From the NCBI GenBank assembly GCA_015066365.1, contig SVON01000001.1:1-64000 (forward strand): a stretch of 64,000 nt of DNA. The letters run 5' to 3'. A program made the translations under genes and the position numbers. Source of the DNA: Oscillospiraceae bacterium (GTDB lineage Bacteria; Bacillota; Clostridia; Oscillospirales; Acutalibacteraceae). The stretch's first letter is position 1. Every line of letters starts with the position of its first letter. The notes below the pieces were generated by a model. The model was not told where the DNA came from and ran no database searches. It saw only the letters and a list, made by a program, of their open reading frames with translations. Of the stretch, positions 40,479 to 49,217 are shown one piece after another.

Positions 40479-41120
40479 ATGAATGAAACCGTTCAGAAAG
40501 TGATGGATAACCTGCGCAAAAACCGGATGGCGGTGGAATACGTTGCCACCAAAGAAGAGGTGCTGCCGCTGGTAAAGGCGTTGCTCCCGGAGGGGTGTAG
40601 CGTTGCCACCGGTGGTTCCAAGTCGTTGGTGGAGACCGGCGTGATGGATATGTTGAAAAACGGCAATTATCGGTATTTGGATCGGATGGCTCCGGAGTTG
40701 ACTCCTGAGGAGCGTCAGCAGGTGACCTTGGATGGCGGTCAGGCGGAGGTGTATTTGTGCTCCTCCAATGCCATCACCGAGCAGGGCGAGTTGTATAATG
40801 TAGACGGCAATTGCAACCGTATTTCTGCTATCGCCTTTGGCCCCAAGCAGGTGGTTTTGGTGGTGGGTATCAATAAGATCGTTCCCGACCTGAATGCCGC
40901 GATCACCCGGGTTAAGACCATCGCTGCCCCGCTGAATACTAAGCGGCTGAACTGCGATACCTATTGCAATAAAACCGGGGTTTGTATGGGCCTGGAGGGC
41001 GGTATGACCGACGGTTGTGCCAGTCCTGCCCGGATCTGCTGTAACTATCTCGTGTCCGGTCAACAGCGTGTGCCGGATCGCATTCGCGTGATCTTGGTGG
41101 GTGAACCTTTGGGATTTTAA
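40479..41120 (+). CDS. LUD domain-containing protein (single-domain, Cys-rich C-terminus)
   Basis: SVATGGSKSLVETG...; CSSNAITEQGELYNVDGNCNRISAIAFGPKQVVLVVGINKIV; CDTYCNKTGVC. Confidence 0.9.
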   Translation: MNETVQKVMDNLRKNRMAVEYVATKEEVLPLVKALLPEGCSVATGGSKSLVETGVMDMLKNGNYRYLDRMAPELTPEERQQVTLDGGQAEVYLCSSNAITEQGELYNVDGNCNRISAIAFGPKQVVLVVGINKIVPDLNAAITRVKTIAAPLNTKRLNCDTYCNKTGVCMGLEGGMTDGCASPARICCNYLVSGQQRVPDRIRVILVGEPLGF

Positions 41121-41123
41121 GAG

Positions 41124-41159
41124 AAAAAAGCCTGTGCGTCAGCACAGGCTTTTTTGTTT
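41124..41159 (+). terminator. Terminator hairpin overlapping the 3' end of the convergent cca gene
   Basis: AAAAAAGCCTGTGC-GTCA-GCACAGGCTTTTTTGTTT; loop contains the cca stop codon. Confidence 0.9.
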
Positions 41160-42332
41160 GGCGTATTCCAATAGATCCGTTTTGGTGTTGGCGCAATCCC
41201 CGTCCATCACCGCCTCTAACAGCCGTTGGAGGGTGGTGCCGATAGCAGGTCCGGGTGAAAACCCAGCATCCAGCAGATCGTTGCCGCTTATTGCCAATCG
41301 GCTAAGGCGATAGCAGGCATCGCGCTGCACTAAATCGTCCAGTTGTTTTTGCAAACTGGTGTAATCTTTTGCGTCGTATACGGCGCGTATCTCCAATAAG
41401 GTTTTGGATAACACGGGACCCAAATGGTGCAATAACCGCAACAGAGCCGCTCTTTCGTTGGAAATTGGAATGGCTTTGTGTCGGATTAACGCCGATAAAT
41501 CCTCTGTGAAATGACGGCTGAATTTTAACCGGTTAGCCATAGCGGTTACGGTTTCCTCCGATGTGTCAAACAGCAGAGCAGCATAGCGAGATAAGGGGGT
41601 TGCTTTTACCAGAGCCATGCGTTTTGCCAAATTAGGAGAATCCAGCCGGCAGGGCAGTATTTCCTCCAGCACGTCGGTGTATTCCGTCAGGATGCGAGGG
41701 GCGTTATTTCCGCACAGTAGCTTTTCCAGTTCTATGGCGATGCGTTCTGCGGAGATGCCGGAAAGGGTGGGGGCTAGCTGGTGAATTGCTGTGGCGGTGG
41801 TTTCTTCGATACAGAAATCTAACGTGGCGGCAAAACGCATACCGCGAAGCAGTCGCAGTGCGTCCTCGGAAAAACGCGTTGACGGATCGCCTACACAGCG
41901 AATAATGCTATTTTGCAGATCCTTTTGTCCGTCAAAAGGATCCACCAGTCCGACGTTAGGGTGATAGGCTATAGCGTTGACGGTAAAATCCCGGCGTTTC
42001 AGATCCTCTGTCAGAGAACGAGTGAAAGACACCCGGTCCGGGTGGCGTCCATCGGAATAATCCCCGTCCACCCGGTAGGTGGTGATCTCCAACGGCATCT
42101 CGTCGATGATCACCGTCACGGTGCCGTGCTGTATGCCGGTCTCGATGGTGCGGCAGTCTTGGAATACCTCCATCGTTTGTTCCGGCAAGGCGGAGGTGGT
42201 AATATCCCAGTCGAACGGTTCTTTGCCCATAAGGGCATCTCGCACGCACCCTCCTACGACGTAGGATTCATACCCTGCCGCGTTCAGGGCAAAAAGAGAG
42301 TGCAGAACAGGAGTTGGGAGTTCCATCTTCAT
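41139..42332 (-). CDS. cca: CCA tRNA nucleotidyltransferase
   Basis: SYVVGGCVRDALMGKEPFDWDITTSA; RDFTVNAIAYHP; start set at ATG 42332. Confidence 0.93.
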   Translation of the reverse strand: MKMELPTPVLHSLFALNAAGYESYVVGGCVRDALMGKEPFDWDITTSALPEQTMEVFQDCRTIETGIQHGTVTVIIDEMPLEITTYRVDGDYSDGRHPDRVSFTRSLTEDLKRRDFTVNAIAYHPNVGLVDPFDGQKDLQNSIIRCVGDPSTRFSEDALRLLRGMRFAATLDFCIEETTATAIHQLAPTLSGISAERIAIELEKLLCGNNAPRILTEYTDVLEEILPCRLDSPNLAKRMALVKATPLSRYAALLFDTSEETVTAMANRLKFSRHFTEDLSALIRHKAIPISNERAALLRLLHHLGPVLSKTLLEIRAVYDAKDYTSLQKQLDDLVQRDACYRLSRLAISGNDLLDAGFSPGPAIGTTLQRLLEAVMDGDCANTKTDLLEYAKQKSLC

Positions 42333-42352
42333 CGTTCTGCACCTCCATTTCA

Positions 42353-43819
42353 TTAATCGCCGAAGCCGTGTTTGAGCAACAGCAGGTTCTTCATATCCCA
42401 CAAGGGCTGAGAAAGGTCAACGTAGTATTTGTGGGGATTTTCAAAGCGGAGCACCTCGTCCCAGATGGTGTCCATCTGCTCCTTGCAATAGTTGCGGATC
42501 TCCTCCACCGAGGGGGAGGCGTAGACGCATTCGCCTTCCTTAAAAAGCTGTACCATCAGGGGGACGGCTTTGAAGTTGGTGACGATCTTCCGTTTCCAGA
42601 TGTGTTCTTGATCAAAAATCTCATAGGGTTGAGAGTCATCGATGATCTCGTCTGCCAACGTAATCACGTCGGCAATCGCCTTGTTGTTCTCTTTGTCAAA
42701 CAAACGCCAAACCTTTTTGAAGCCGGGGTTGGTGATTTTGGCCACGTTTTCGCTGACCTTGATGCGGGGAACGATTTGCCCATCTTGTTCTACCGCCGCC
42801 AATTTATAAACGCCGCCGAATACCGGGGCGCTAGAGGCGGTGATCATCCGCTCGCCAACACCAAAGCTGTCCACACAGGCTCCCTGGCGGATCATATCCT
42901 GGATAGTGTATTCATCCAACGAGTTGGATGCGGTGATCTTGCAATCCGGGAAGCCGGCATCGTCCAGCATTTTGCGGGCTTTTTTGCTGAGATAGGTAAT
43001 GTCACCGGAGTCGATACGGATGCCGCGGGGGCGGTGGCCATTGGGGACCAGTACCTCGTTGAATACTTTGATGGCGTTGGGAACGCCGGACTTGAGCACG
43101 TTAAAGGTATCCACCAACAGCGTGCAGTTGTCAGGATAATTCTCTGCATAGGCTTTGAATGCCTCGTACTCGGAATCGAACAGTTGTACCCAGCTGTGAG
43201 CCATTGTGCCCAAAGAAGGGATGCCGAATTCCCGGTCTGCAATGGTACAGGCAGTGCCACAGCAACCGGCGATATAAGAGGCGCGAGCACCGTAGATGGC
43301 ACCATCGCAGCCCTGAGCGCGGCGGGAGCCGAATTCCATCACGGGGCGACCACCGGCAGCGCGGACAATGCGGCTTGCCTTGGTGGCGATCAGCGATTGG
43401 TGGTTGATCAGCACCAACAGCATGGTTTCAATAAACTGGGCTTGGATGGCGGGGCCGCGTACCGTGATCAGCGGCTCATAGGGGAACACCGGCGTGCCCT
43501 CCGGGATAGCCCACACATCACAGGAAAACTGAAAGTTACGCAGATAGTCTAAGAATTGCTCGTTAAACAGGTTTTTGCTCCGCAAAAACTCGATATCCTC
43601 ATCGGTAAAATTAAGGTCCTTAATGTAGTCGATCACCTGCTGAATACCGGCAATGATGGCGACACCACCCTTGTCCGGTACGGTACGGAAAAACAGATCG
43701 AAATAGACGGTTCTCTCTCCGTTGCCGGTGCAGAAAAAACCGTTAGCCATGGTGATTTCGTAGAAATCCGTGAGCATGGTCAGGTTGTCTTTGCCTAATA
43801 AATTGGTGTAGTTCATCAA
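42353..43819 (-). CDS. pncB: Nicotinate phosphoribosyltransferase
   Basis: MLTDFYEITMANGFF; FGSRRAQG; IRIDSGDITYLSKKARKMLDDAG. Confidence 0.95.
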   Translation of the reverse strand: MMNYTNLLGKDNLTMLTDFYEITMANGFFCTGNGERTVYFDLFFRTVPDKGGVAIIAGIQQVIDYIKDLNFTDEDIEFLRSKNLFNEQFLDYLRNFQFSCDVWAIPEGTPVFPYEPLITVRGPAIQAQFIETMLLVLINHQSLIATKASRIVRAAGGRPVMEFGSRRAQGCDGAIYGARASYIAGCCGTACTIADREFGIPSLGTMAHSWVQLFDSEYEAFKAYAENYPDNCTLLVDTFNVLKSGVPNAIKVFNEVLVPNGHRPRGIRIDSGDITYLSKKARKMLDDAGFPDCKITASNSLDEYTIQDMIRQGACVDSFGVGERMITASSAPVFGGVYKLAAVEQDGQIVPRIKVSENVAKITNPGFKKVWRLFDKENNKAIADVITLADEIIDDSQPYEIFDQEHIWKRKIVTNFKAVPLMVQLFKEGECVYASPSVEEIRNYCKEQMDTIWDEVLRFENPHKYYVDLSQPLWDMKNLLLLKHGFGD

Positions 43820-43848
43820 GACACATCCTTTGCTTTGGGTTATCCTAT

Positions 43849-43877
43849 ATTATACGCCGGTTTTACAAAAAACGCAA
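43849..43877 (-). promoter_or_regulatory. Putative sigma-A promoter of pncB: TTGCGT-N17-TATAAT
   Basis: -35 complement 43872-43877, -10 complement 43849-43854. Confidence 0.65.
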
Positions 43878-43883
43878 TAGAAA

Positions 43884-43920
43884 GATAAAAGCGATTGAGA
43901 AAACTCAATCGCTTTTATCC
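43884..43920 (-). terminator. Terminator hairpin after the RING/zinc-ribbon gene
   Basis: GATAAAAGCGATTGAG-aaaa-CTCAATCGCTTTTATC. Confidence 0.85.
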
Positions 43921-43923
43921 TAG

Positions 43924-44859
43924 TTAAAGAAAGAGCAACGTGATGGCGTTGGCGAGGAACGAAGATAAGAAATAGAAAACAACGGCCACGCCAAAAGAAA
44001 CGCCGCCTTTGGAGGACAACTCAAACGAGGAGATGTCGGGGATATCCTTCTTTGCTTTGATAATTCGATTTTTGCAAGAGGAAAGGTACAGGTTGTTGCC
44101 GAAGAGCCCCAGCGCGAAACGCAGGATAAGCAAGGTTACCGAGGCGGCCATGGTGGCAGCAAAAAAAGGGCTGGTCATCATTTGCTCGGTGGTGGGCTGC
44201 AGGGCAGCTGCGGAGCCGTAAGCGACACCTATGCTGTGATTAAACAGATTGTAGATCACCGAAAAAGCGGTCTCAATGGAGAACAGGATGCCGCCCATAA
44301 CGTACTGCTTGCGATACAGCAACCACAAAGGCCCCAATAGGCAGGCTGCCCAGTTCCAACCACAGGATTTGTTCCGGCTGGTGCGGCGAAAACGAGAAAT
44401 GTAATAGGGTGCGTTGCTGCCCACTACGGCGGCCAACTCTTTGGCAGGGGTGTTGCTGATCACCTCGTCGTCCGAATAGGCCTCGGCCGTGAACGGCGTA
44501 TAACGAGGCGAGTATTGGTGGACGGGAGGGGGTGGGACGTCCTCGGTGCTATGCCAGTCCTCTGCTTCCAGTTCTGCCCCGCAATGGGCGCAGAATTCGG
44601 CGTATTGCATATTTTCGGCGGAGCAACGGGGGCAAATCTTTCCGGCTTTGGCCGATTCCTGAGAAGAGGGGGCCTGGGTGGCGCTTTCTCTGCTCCACTG
44701 TTCCGGGGTTCCGTGTTTATCTGCCTCATGGCAATGATTTTCGGTTGCCCAGCAACTGCGGTGGTGGGGGAGTCCGCACTGGGGGCAGACCACCACGTCG
44801 GCCTCGTCGGTGAAAGGCTGGTTGCAGACCGGGCAGGAGAGACCTTCATAATAGCTCAT
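43924..44859 (-). CDS. Membrane protein with N-terminal RING-like and zinc-ribbon domains and a DUF2628-like C-terminus
   Basis: CPVCNQPFTDEADVVVCPQCGLPHHRSCW...C; CPRCSAENMQYAEFCAHCG; SCGWNWAACLLGPLWLLYRKQYVMGG then TMs. Confidence 0.8.
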   Translation of the reverse strand: MSYYEGLSCPVCNQPFTDEADVVVCPQCGLPHHRSCWATENHCHEADKHGTPEQWSRESATQAPSSQESAKAGKICPRCSAENMQYAEFCAHCGAELEAEDWHSTEDVPPPPVHQYSPRYTPFTAEAYSDDEVISNTPAKELAAVVGSNAPYYISRFRRTSRNKSCGWNWAACLLGPLWLLYRKQYVMGGILFSIETAFSVIYNLFNHSIGVAYGSAAALQPTTEQMMTSPFFAATMAASVTLLILRFALGLFGNNLYLSSCKNRIIKAKKDIPDISSFELSSKGGVSFGVAVVFYFLSSFLANAITLLFL

Positions 44860-44882
44860 AATATCACTTCCAATCAAGCGTC

Positions 44883-44911
44883 ATTATACCAAGATTTGCG
44901 GGTTTGGGCAA
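44883..44911 (-). promoter_or_regulatory. Putative sigma-A promoter of RING-like gene: TTGCCC-N17-TATAAT
   Basis: -35 complement 44906-44911, -10 complement 44883-44888. Confidence 0.65.
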
Positions 44912-44991
44912 CTGTTGTTTTTCGAATTCATAAAAAATTTATATTTCCCAAGAAATAAAGTCAATATACCGAGAAAATGCATAAGTACCCC

Positions 44992-45020
44992 TTGCTATTT
45001 TCGCAGAATGTGAGTATAAT
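44992..45020 (+). promoter_or_regulatory. Putative sigma-A promoter of murD: TTGCTA-N17-TATAAT
   Basis: -35 44992-44997, -10 45015-45020. Confidence 0.7.
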
Positions 45021-45050
45021 GAAGTATACTAAATTTTAAGGGGAATTATT

Positions 45051-46427
45051 ATGACGAAAGCACAGGCTTTTTTTGAAAATATTGCCGGAAAGCGGGTGGC
45101 TATCTGTGGCTTGGGTACTAATAACCCGCCGGTAATTCACCAGTTTTTGCAGGCGGGTGCGCAGGTGCTGGCTTGTGACCGCCGTTGCGAAGAGGAATTG
45201 GGCGCTATGGCAGAGGAATTGCGCTCTGCCGGGGCGGAGCTTTGCCTGGGTGACGGCTATCTGGATCGGTTGGACGTGGATATGATTCTGCGCACACCGG
45301 GTATGAAGCCCTATTTGCCTCAATTTGAAGAGGCTCGTAAGAAAGGCATCTGTGTTACTTCGGAAATGGAGCTTTTCTTTGAGCTGTGTGAGGCGCCGAT
45401 CTATGCGGTGACCGGCTCGGACGGTAAGACTACCACCACCACCATTGTGGCCGGTCTTTTGGATGCCGGCGGAATCAAGACTTTTGTGGGGGGGAATATT
45501 GGGCGCGCCTTGCTTCCTTACGTGCACGATATTCGTCCCGAGGATGCAGCGGTGGTGGAATTGTCCAGCTTTCAGCTCACCGGTATGACCCAGTCGCCGC
45601 AGGTGGCGGTGGTGACCAATGTGGCGCCCAATCATCTGGATTGGCACACGGATATGCAGGAATATATTGATGCGAAACTTAATTTGGTATCCCATCAGAA
45701 GTCTGGCGATCGGGCTGTTCTTAACTTGGATAACGCCATCACCGCTCAATACGCTCAGCATTGTTCAGCGCCGGTATGGCAATTCTCCCGTCAGCAGAAG
45801 GTGGAGAATGGGTGCTGGCTAAATGAGCGTAACGAGATCGTTTATTCCGAGAACGGTGTGGATACCGTGGTGATGAACGCGTCTGACATCAAAATTCCCG
45901 GTGTGCACAATATTGAGAATTACATGGCGGCCATAGCGGCGGTGTGGGGTAAGGTTGACCCCAATGCCATCCGTCAGTTTGCACGCGCCTTTGGTGGTGT
46001 GGCCCATCGTTGCGAGTTGGTGCGTGAACGGGGCGGTGTGCGTTGGTACAACGACTCTATCGGCTCCAGTCCCTCTCGCACCATTGCCGGATTAAAGGCG
46101 TTTGATCAAAAGGTGATCTTAATTGCCGGCGGTTATGACAAGCACATTCCGTACGATCCTCTAGGCCCGGTGGCGGCAGAAAAGGTGAAGTTTGCTGTGC
46201 TGATGGGTGCCACTGCGCCGGCGATTGAAACCGCGATTCGTGCCTGCTCTGACCTGCCGATCTACCGTGTCAGCGGAATGGAAGAGGCGGTAAGCACAGC
46301 TGATGGGCTGGCTAAAGACGGTGATATTGTGTTTATGTCCCCGGCCAGTGCCAGTTTTGATATGTACAAGAACTTTGAGGTGCGTGGCAATCACTTCCGT
46401 GACTTGGTCAACGGATTGCCCGAATAA
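45051..46427 (+). CDS. murD: UDP-N-acetylmuramoylalanine--D-glutamate ligase
   Basis: VTGSDGKTTTTTIVAGLL; LNLDNA; NDSIGSSPSRTIAGL; AGGYDKHIPYD. Confidence 0.96.
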   Translation: MTKAQAFFENIAGKRVAICGLGTNNPPVIHQFLQAGAQVLACDRRCEEELGAMAEELRSAGAELCLGDGYLDRLDVDMILRTPGMKPYLPQFEEARKKGICVTSEMELFFELCEAPIYAVTGSDGKTTTTTIVAGLLDAGGIKTFVGGNIGRALLPYVHDIRPEDAAVVELSSFQLTGMTQSPQVAVVTNVAPNHLDWHTDMQEYIDAKLNLVSHQKSGDRAVLNLDNAITAQYAQHCSAPVWQFSRQQKVENGCWLNERNEIVYSENGVDTVVMNASDIKIPGVHNIENYMAAIAAVWGKVDPNAIRQFARAFGGVAHRCELVRERGGVRWYNDSIGSSPSRTIAGLKAFDQKVILIAGGYDKHIPYDPLGPVAAEKVKFAVLMGATAPAIETAIRACSDLPIYRVSGMEEAVSTADGLAKDGDIVFMSPASASFDMYKNFEVRGNHFRDLVNGLPE

Positions 46428-46441
46428 GAAAGGAAACTACT

Positions 46442-47461
46442 ATGAAAGAGATTCGTACTGATTGCTTGCTTTTGTGTACGGCTGATGGTGCGGCCGGTAT
46501 GAAGGAAGTCGCGGAAATAGCCAAGGCGCTGTTGCAGGAGTTAACCGACGAAGTGTTTACGGATGCTATGGGCAACGTACTGGCTCTGCGCCGTTCCAAC
46601 GTGCCGGATGCGCCGACCATTATGCTGGAGGCTCATCTGGACGAGATTGGCTTTTTGGTCACCCATATTGATGATAAAGGCTTTATTTACGTGGCTGCTT
46701 CCGGCGGTATTGACGGTCGTGTACTGACGGCACAGAAGGTGGTTGTCCACGGGGACAGCGACTATAACGGTGTGTTTTGTTCTACACCGCCTCACTTATC
46801 CGGCAAAGATGGTGAACTGCCGGAACTGGGCAAACGCGGTATTGACGTGGGAATGACGGCAGAGGAGGCGAAAGCGCACATTCCTCTGGGGAGTCGCGTC
46901 ACCTTTGCGCGGCAATTTTGCCAGCTGAACGATACCCAGGTGTGTTCCAAAGCGCTGGATGACCGCGCCGGTATGGCGGCCATTCTGCACTGCTTGCGAC
47001 AACTGGATGATACTTGTCCGATGAACGTGGCGGTAGCCTTCTGCGTGCAGGAGGAGTTAGGCTGTCGTGGTTCTGACCCGGCGGCACGGCGGTTGCAGCC
47101 GGATTGCGCCATTGTCACCGACGTGAGCTTTGCCCTTACCCCGGATGCCGATCCGCACAAATGCGGCAAGATGGGGGAGGGTGTGATGATTGGCATCTCG
47201 CCCATTTTGGATAGCGGGATGTCCGATGCTTTGATGGCTATCGCTAAAGAGCAAGAGATTCCTTATCAGTACGAGATTATGGGTGGCGGCACAGGCACGG
47301 ATGCAGACCACATTTCCGCCTGTTTGACCGGTATTCCCACGGCGCTTCTGTCCATTCCGCAGAAGTATATGCACACCCCGGTTGAGGTGGTGGATCTGCG
47401 GGATGTAAAGGCAGTAGGCGATTTGATGGCTGCTTATATTCGCAAAGGAGGTATGGCGTGA
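46442..47461 (+). CDS. M42 family metallopeptidase
   Basis: EAHLDEIGF, ALDDRAG, VQEELGCRG, VTDVS, YMHTP metal/catalytic motifs. Confidence 0.92.
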   Translation: MKEIRTDCLLLCTADGAAGMKEVAEIAKALLQELTDEVFTDAMGNVLALRRSNVPDAPTIMLEAHLDEIGFLVTHIDDKGFIYVAASGGIDGRVLTAQKVVVHGDSDYNGVFCSTPPHLSGKDGELPELGKRGIDVGMTAEEAKAHIPLGSRVTFARQFCQLNDTQVCSKALDDRAGMAAILHCLRQLDDTCPMNVAVAFCVQEELGCRGSDPAARRLQPDCAIVTDVSFALTPDADPHKCGKMGEGVMIGISPILDSGMSDALMAIAKEQEIPYQYEIMGGGTGTDADHISACLTGIPTALLSIPQKYMHTPVEVVDLRDVKAVGDLMAAYIRKGGMA

Positions 47462-48471
47462 TGAATAAAGAGTTGTTTGCTATGCTTTGCGAGTTGGATG
47501 GTGTTTCTGGTCGAGAGCATGCGGTGCGTGAGTTTATTCTCAAAGAATTGGAGTCTTACAACACGCAAAAGGATGTTCGCGTGGATGCGATGGGCAACGT
47601 CCTGGTGCATCTGAAAGGTAAAGAGCCTGCCAATAAAGTGGTACAGTTCGATGCTCACATGGACGAGGTCGGTTTTATCATCACTCATATTTGTGACGAC
47701 GGAACCTTACGCTTCTCCAAGGTCGGCGGTATCAATGACGACGTGCTGTTCGGGCATCGTGTGCGTGTCGGGCATAAAGTGGGTGTGATCGGCGGCAAAG
47801 CGTTGCACCAGTGTGAGGACGCGAAAAAGGTGCCGTCTAACCTGACCATCGACATTGGTGCTTCCTCTAAAGAAGAAGCGGAAAAATTGGTCAAAATTGG
47901 TCAGTACGGCACCTTCTGTCAGGGGCTGGATTGGCTTTCTGACGATTTGTTCCTGGGCAAAGCGGTGGATGACCGCGTGGGTTGCTTGCTGCTTTTAGAG
48001 ATGGCAAAAACTCAGCCTGAACGGGATATTTGGCTGTCCTTCTCGGTGCAGGAGGAGGTAGGTCTGCGTGGCGCCGGCGTGGCCACTGAGCAGATTCAGC
48101 CCGATTACGTGGTGGCGATCGATGCCACCACCGCTGCTGACACGGCGGGGAGCAGTGAAGAAACTGCCGTTTGCCATATGGGTAAGGGTGCTGTGGTGTC
48201 CTTTGCGGACGGTGCCACACTGTACGATATGGATCTGTATCAGCAGATTCGTGCCTGGGCGGATGAAGCGGAAATTCCCACCCAGACCAAAAATAAGATT
48301 GCCGGCGGCAATAACGCCGGTGCGATGCAGCGCCGTGGCGTTGGTGCTCGGACCACAGCGGTTTCTTTGCCGTGCCGCTACATTCATTCCCCCGCCTGTA
48401 TGGGCTCTGTGAAAGACGTGGAGGCGTTGGCAGACCTGCTGGCGTTGCTGGCGGTGGAGCTGTCCCGATGA
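47458..48471 (+). CDS. M42 family metallopeptidase (second copy)
   Basis: DAHMDEVGF, AVDDRVG, VQEEVGLRG, AIDATT, YIHSP motifs; start overlaps previous stop. Confidence 0.93.
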   Translation: MMNKELFAMLCELDGVSGREHAVREFILKELESYNTQKDVRVDAMGNVLVHLKGKEPANKVVQFDAHMDEVGFIITHICDDGTLRFSKVGGINDDVLFGHRVRVGHKVGVIGGKALHQCEDAKKVPSNLTIDIGASSKEEAEKLVKIGQYGTFCQGLDWLSDDLFLGKAVDDRVGCLLLLEMAKTQPERDIWLSFSVQEEVGLRGAGVATEQIQPDYVVAIDATTAADTAGSSEETAVCHMGKGAVVSFADGATLYDMDLYQQIRAWADEAEIPTQTKNKIAGGNNAGAMQRRGVGARTTAVSLPCRYIHSPACMGSVKDVEALADLLALLAVELSR

Positions 48472-49199
48472 TCCGCCTGGCGCAAAAGGCGGACTTTCCC
48501 CGGGATGTCTCCAATGAGGTGTTGGTGCGGATTGATGGGTTGCGGCTGACGTATGGGCTGGATGTCCCCTTCGTACGCTATTACACCGATGGGGAAGGTG
48601 CTCTGTTGGCGGTGATGGACGGCGTGGGGATCTTCCACGCAACAGCTGTTACCGATGAGTGGTGTGCTTTTTTGGCGATGAATCCCGATGTTTCCCAAGT
48701 GCATTGTTCGGATAGGATTGGGCGAGAACTGATGGAATCCGGCATATGGCAGGGTAGGGTAGGGGTTACGATGAACTATGTGGCCCAAATGCTGGATGCG
48801 GCGGATGACGCTGTGTGCACCGCCCCGTATTTGCCTTCTGTGTATGACCTGCTCAAAGAGCATTTTCCGGGTATCTCGCCTTTTGAAAGTTGGTATCCGG
48901 ACGTATCCCATCGGGTACGCCATGGGAATAGCCATATTTCGGTGATTTTAGAGGGAGAACGGGTGGTCAGCACCGCTATGACGGTGGCGGAAACGGATAC
49001 CGCTGCCGTGCTGGGACAGGTTGCGACCCATCCGGACTTTCGCCGGCGCGGATTGGCGGGAAGGTGCATAAAATCAACGATTTCTCAATGTAAAGGAAAA
49101 GAGCTTTACATATTACCGGTTAATGAAAACGCCCAAAGGCTTTATGAGAAACTAGGGTTTATCATCGAGGGTGGCTGGGCGGAATTGCGACGAACCTAA
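48468..49199 (+). CDS. GNAT family N-acetyltransferase
   Basis: LGQVATHPDFRRRGLAGRCIKSTI; start overlaps previous stop. Confidence 0.85.
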   Translation: MIRLAQKADFPRDVSNEVLVRIDGLRLTYGLDVPFVRYYTDGEGALLAVMDGVGIFHATAVTDEWCAFLAMNPDVSQVHCSDRIGRELMESGIWQGRVGVTMNYVAQMLDAADDAVCTAPYLPSVYDLLKEHFPGISPFESWYPDVSHRVRHGNSHISVILEGERVVSTAMTVAETDTAAVLGQVATHPDFRRRGLAGRCIKSTISQCKGKELYILPVNENAQRLYEKLGFIIEGGWAELRRT

Positions 49200-49217
49200 A
49201 AGGAGTTATTGATTCGT

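Noticed and set aside
42314-43552. 412-aa plus-strand ORF opposite pncB
   Set aside because: Codon-registered antisense of pncB; translation lacks recognisable motifs.
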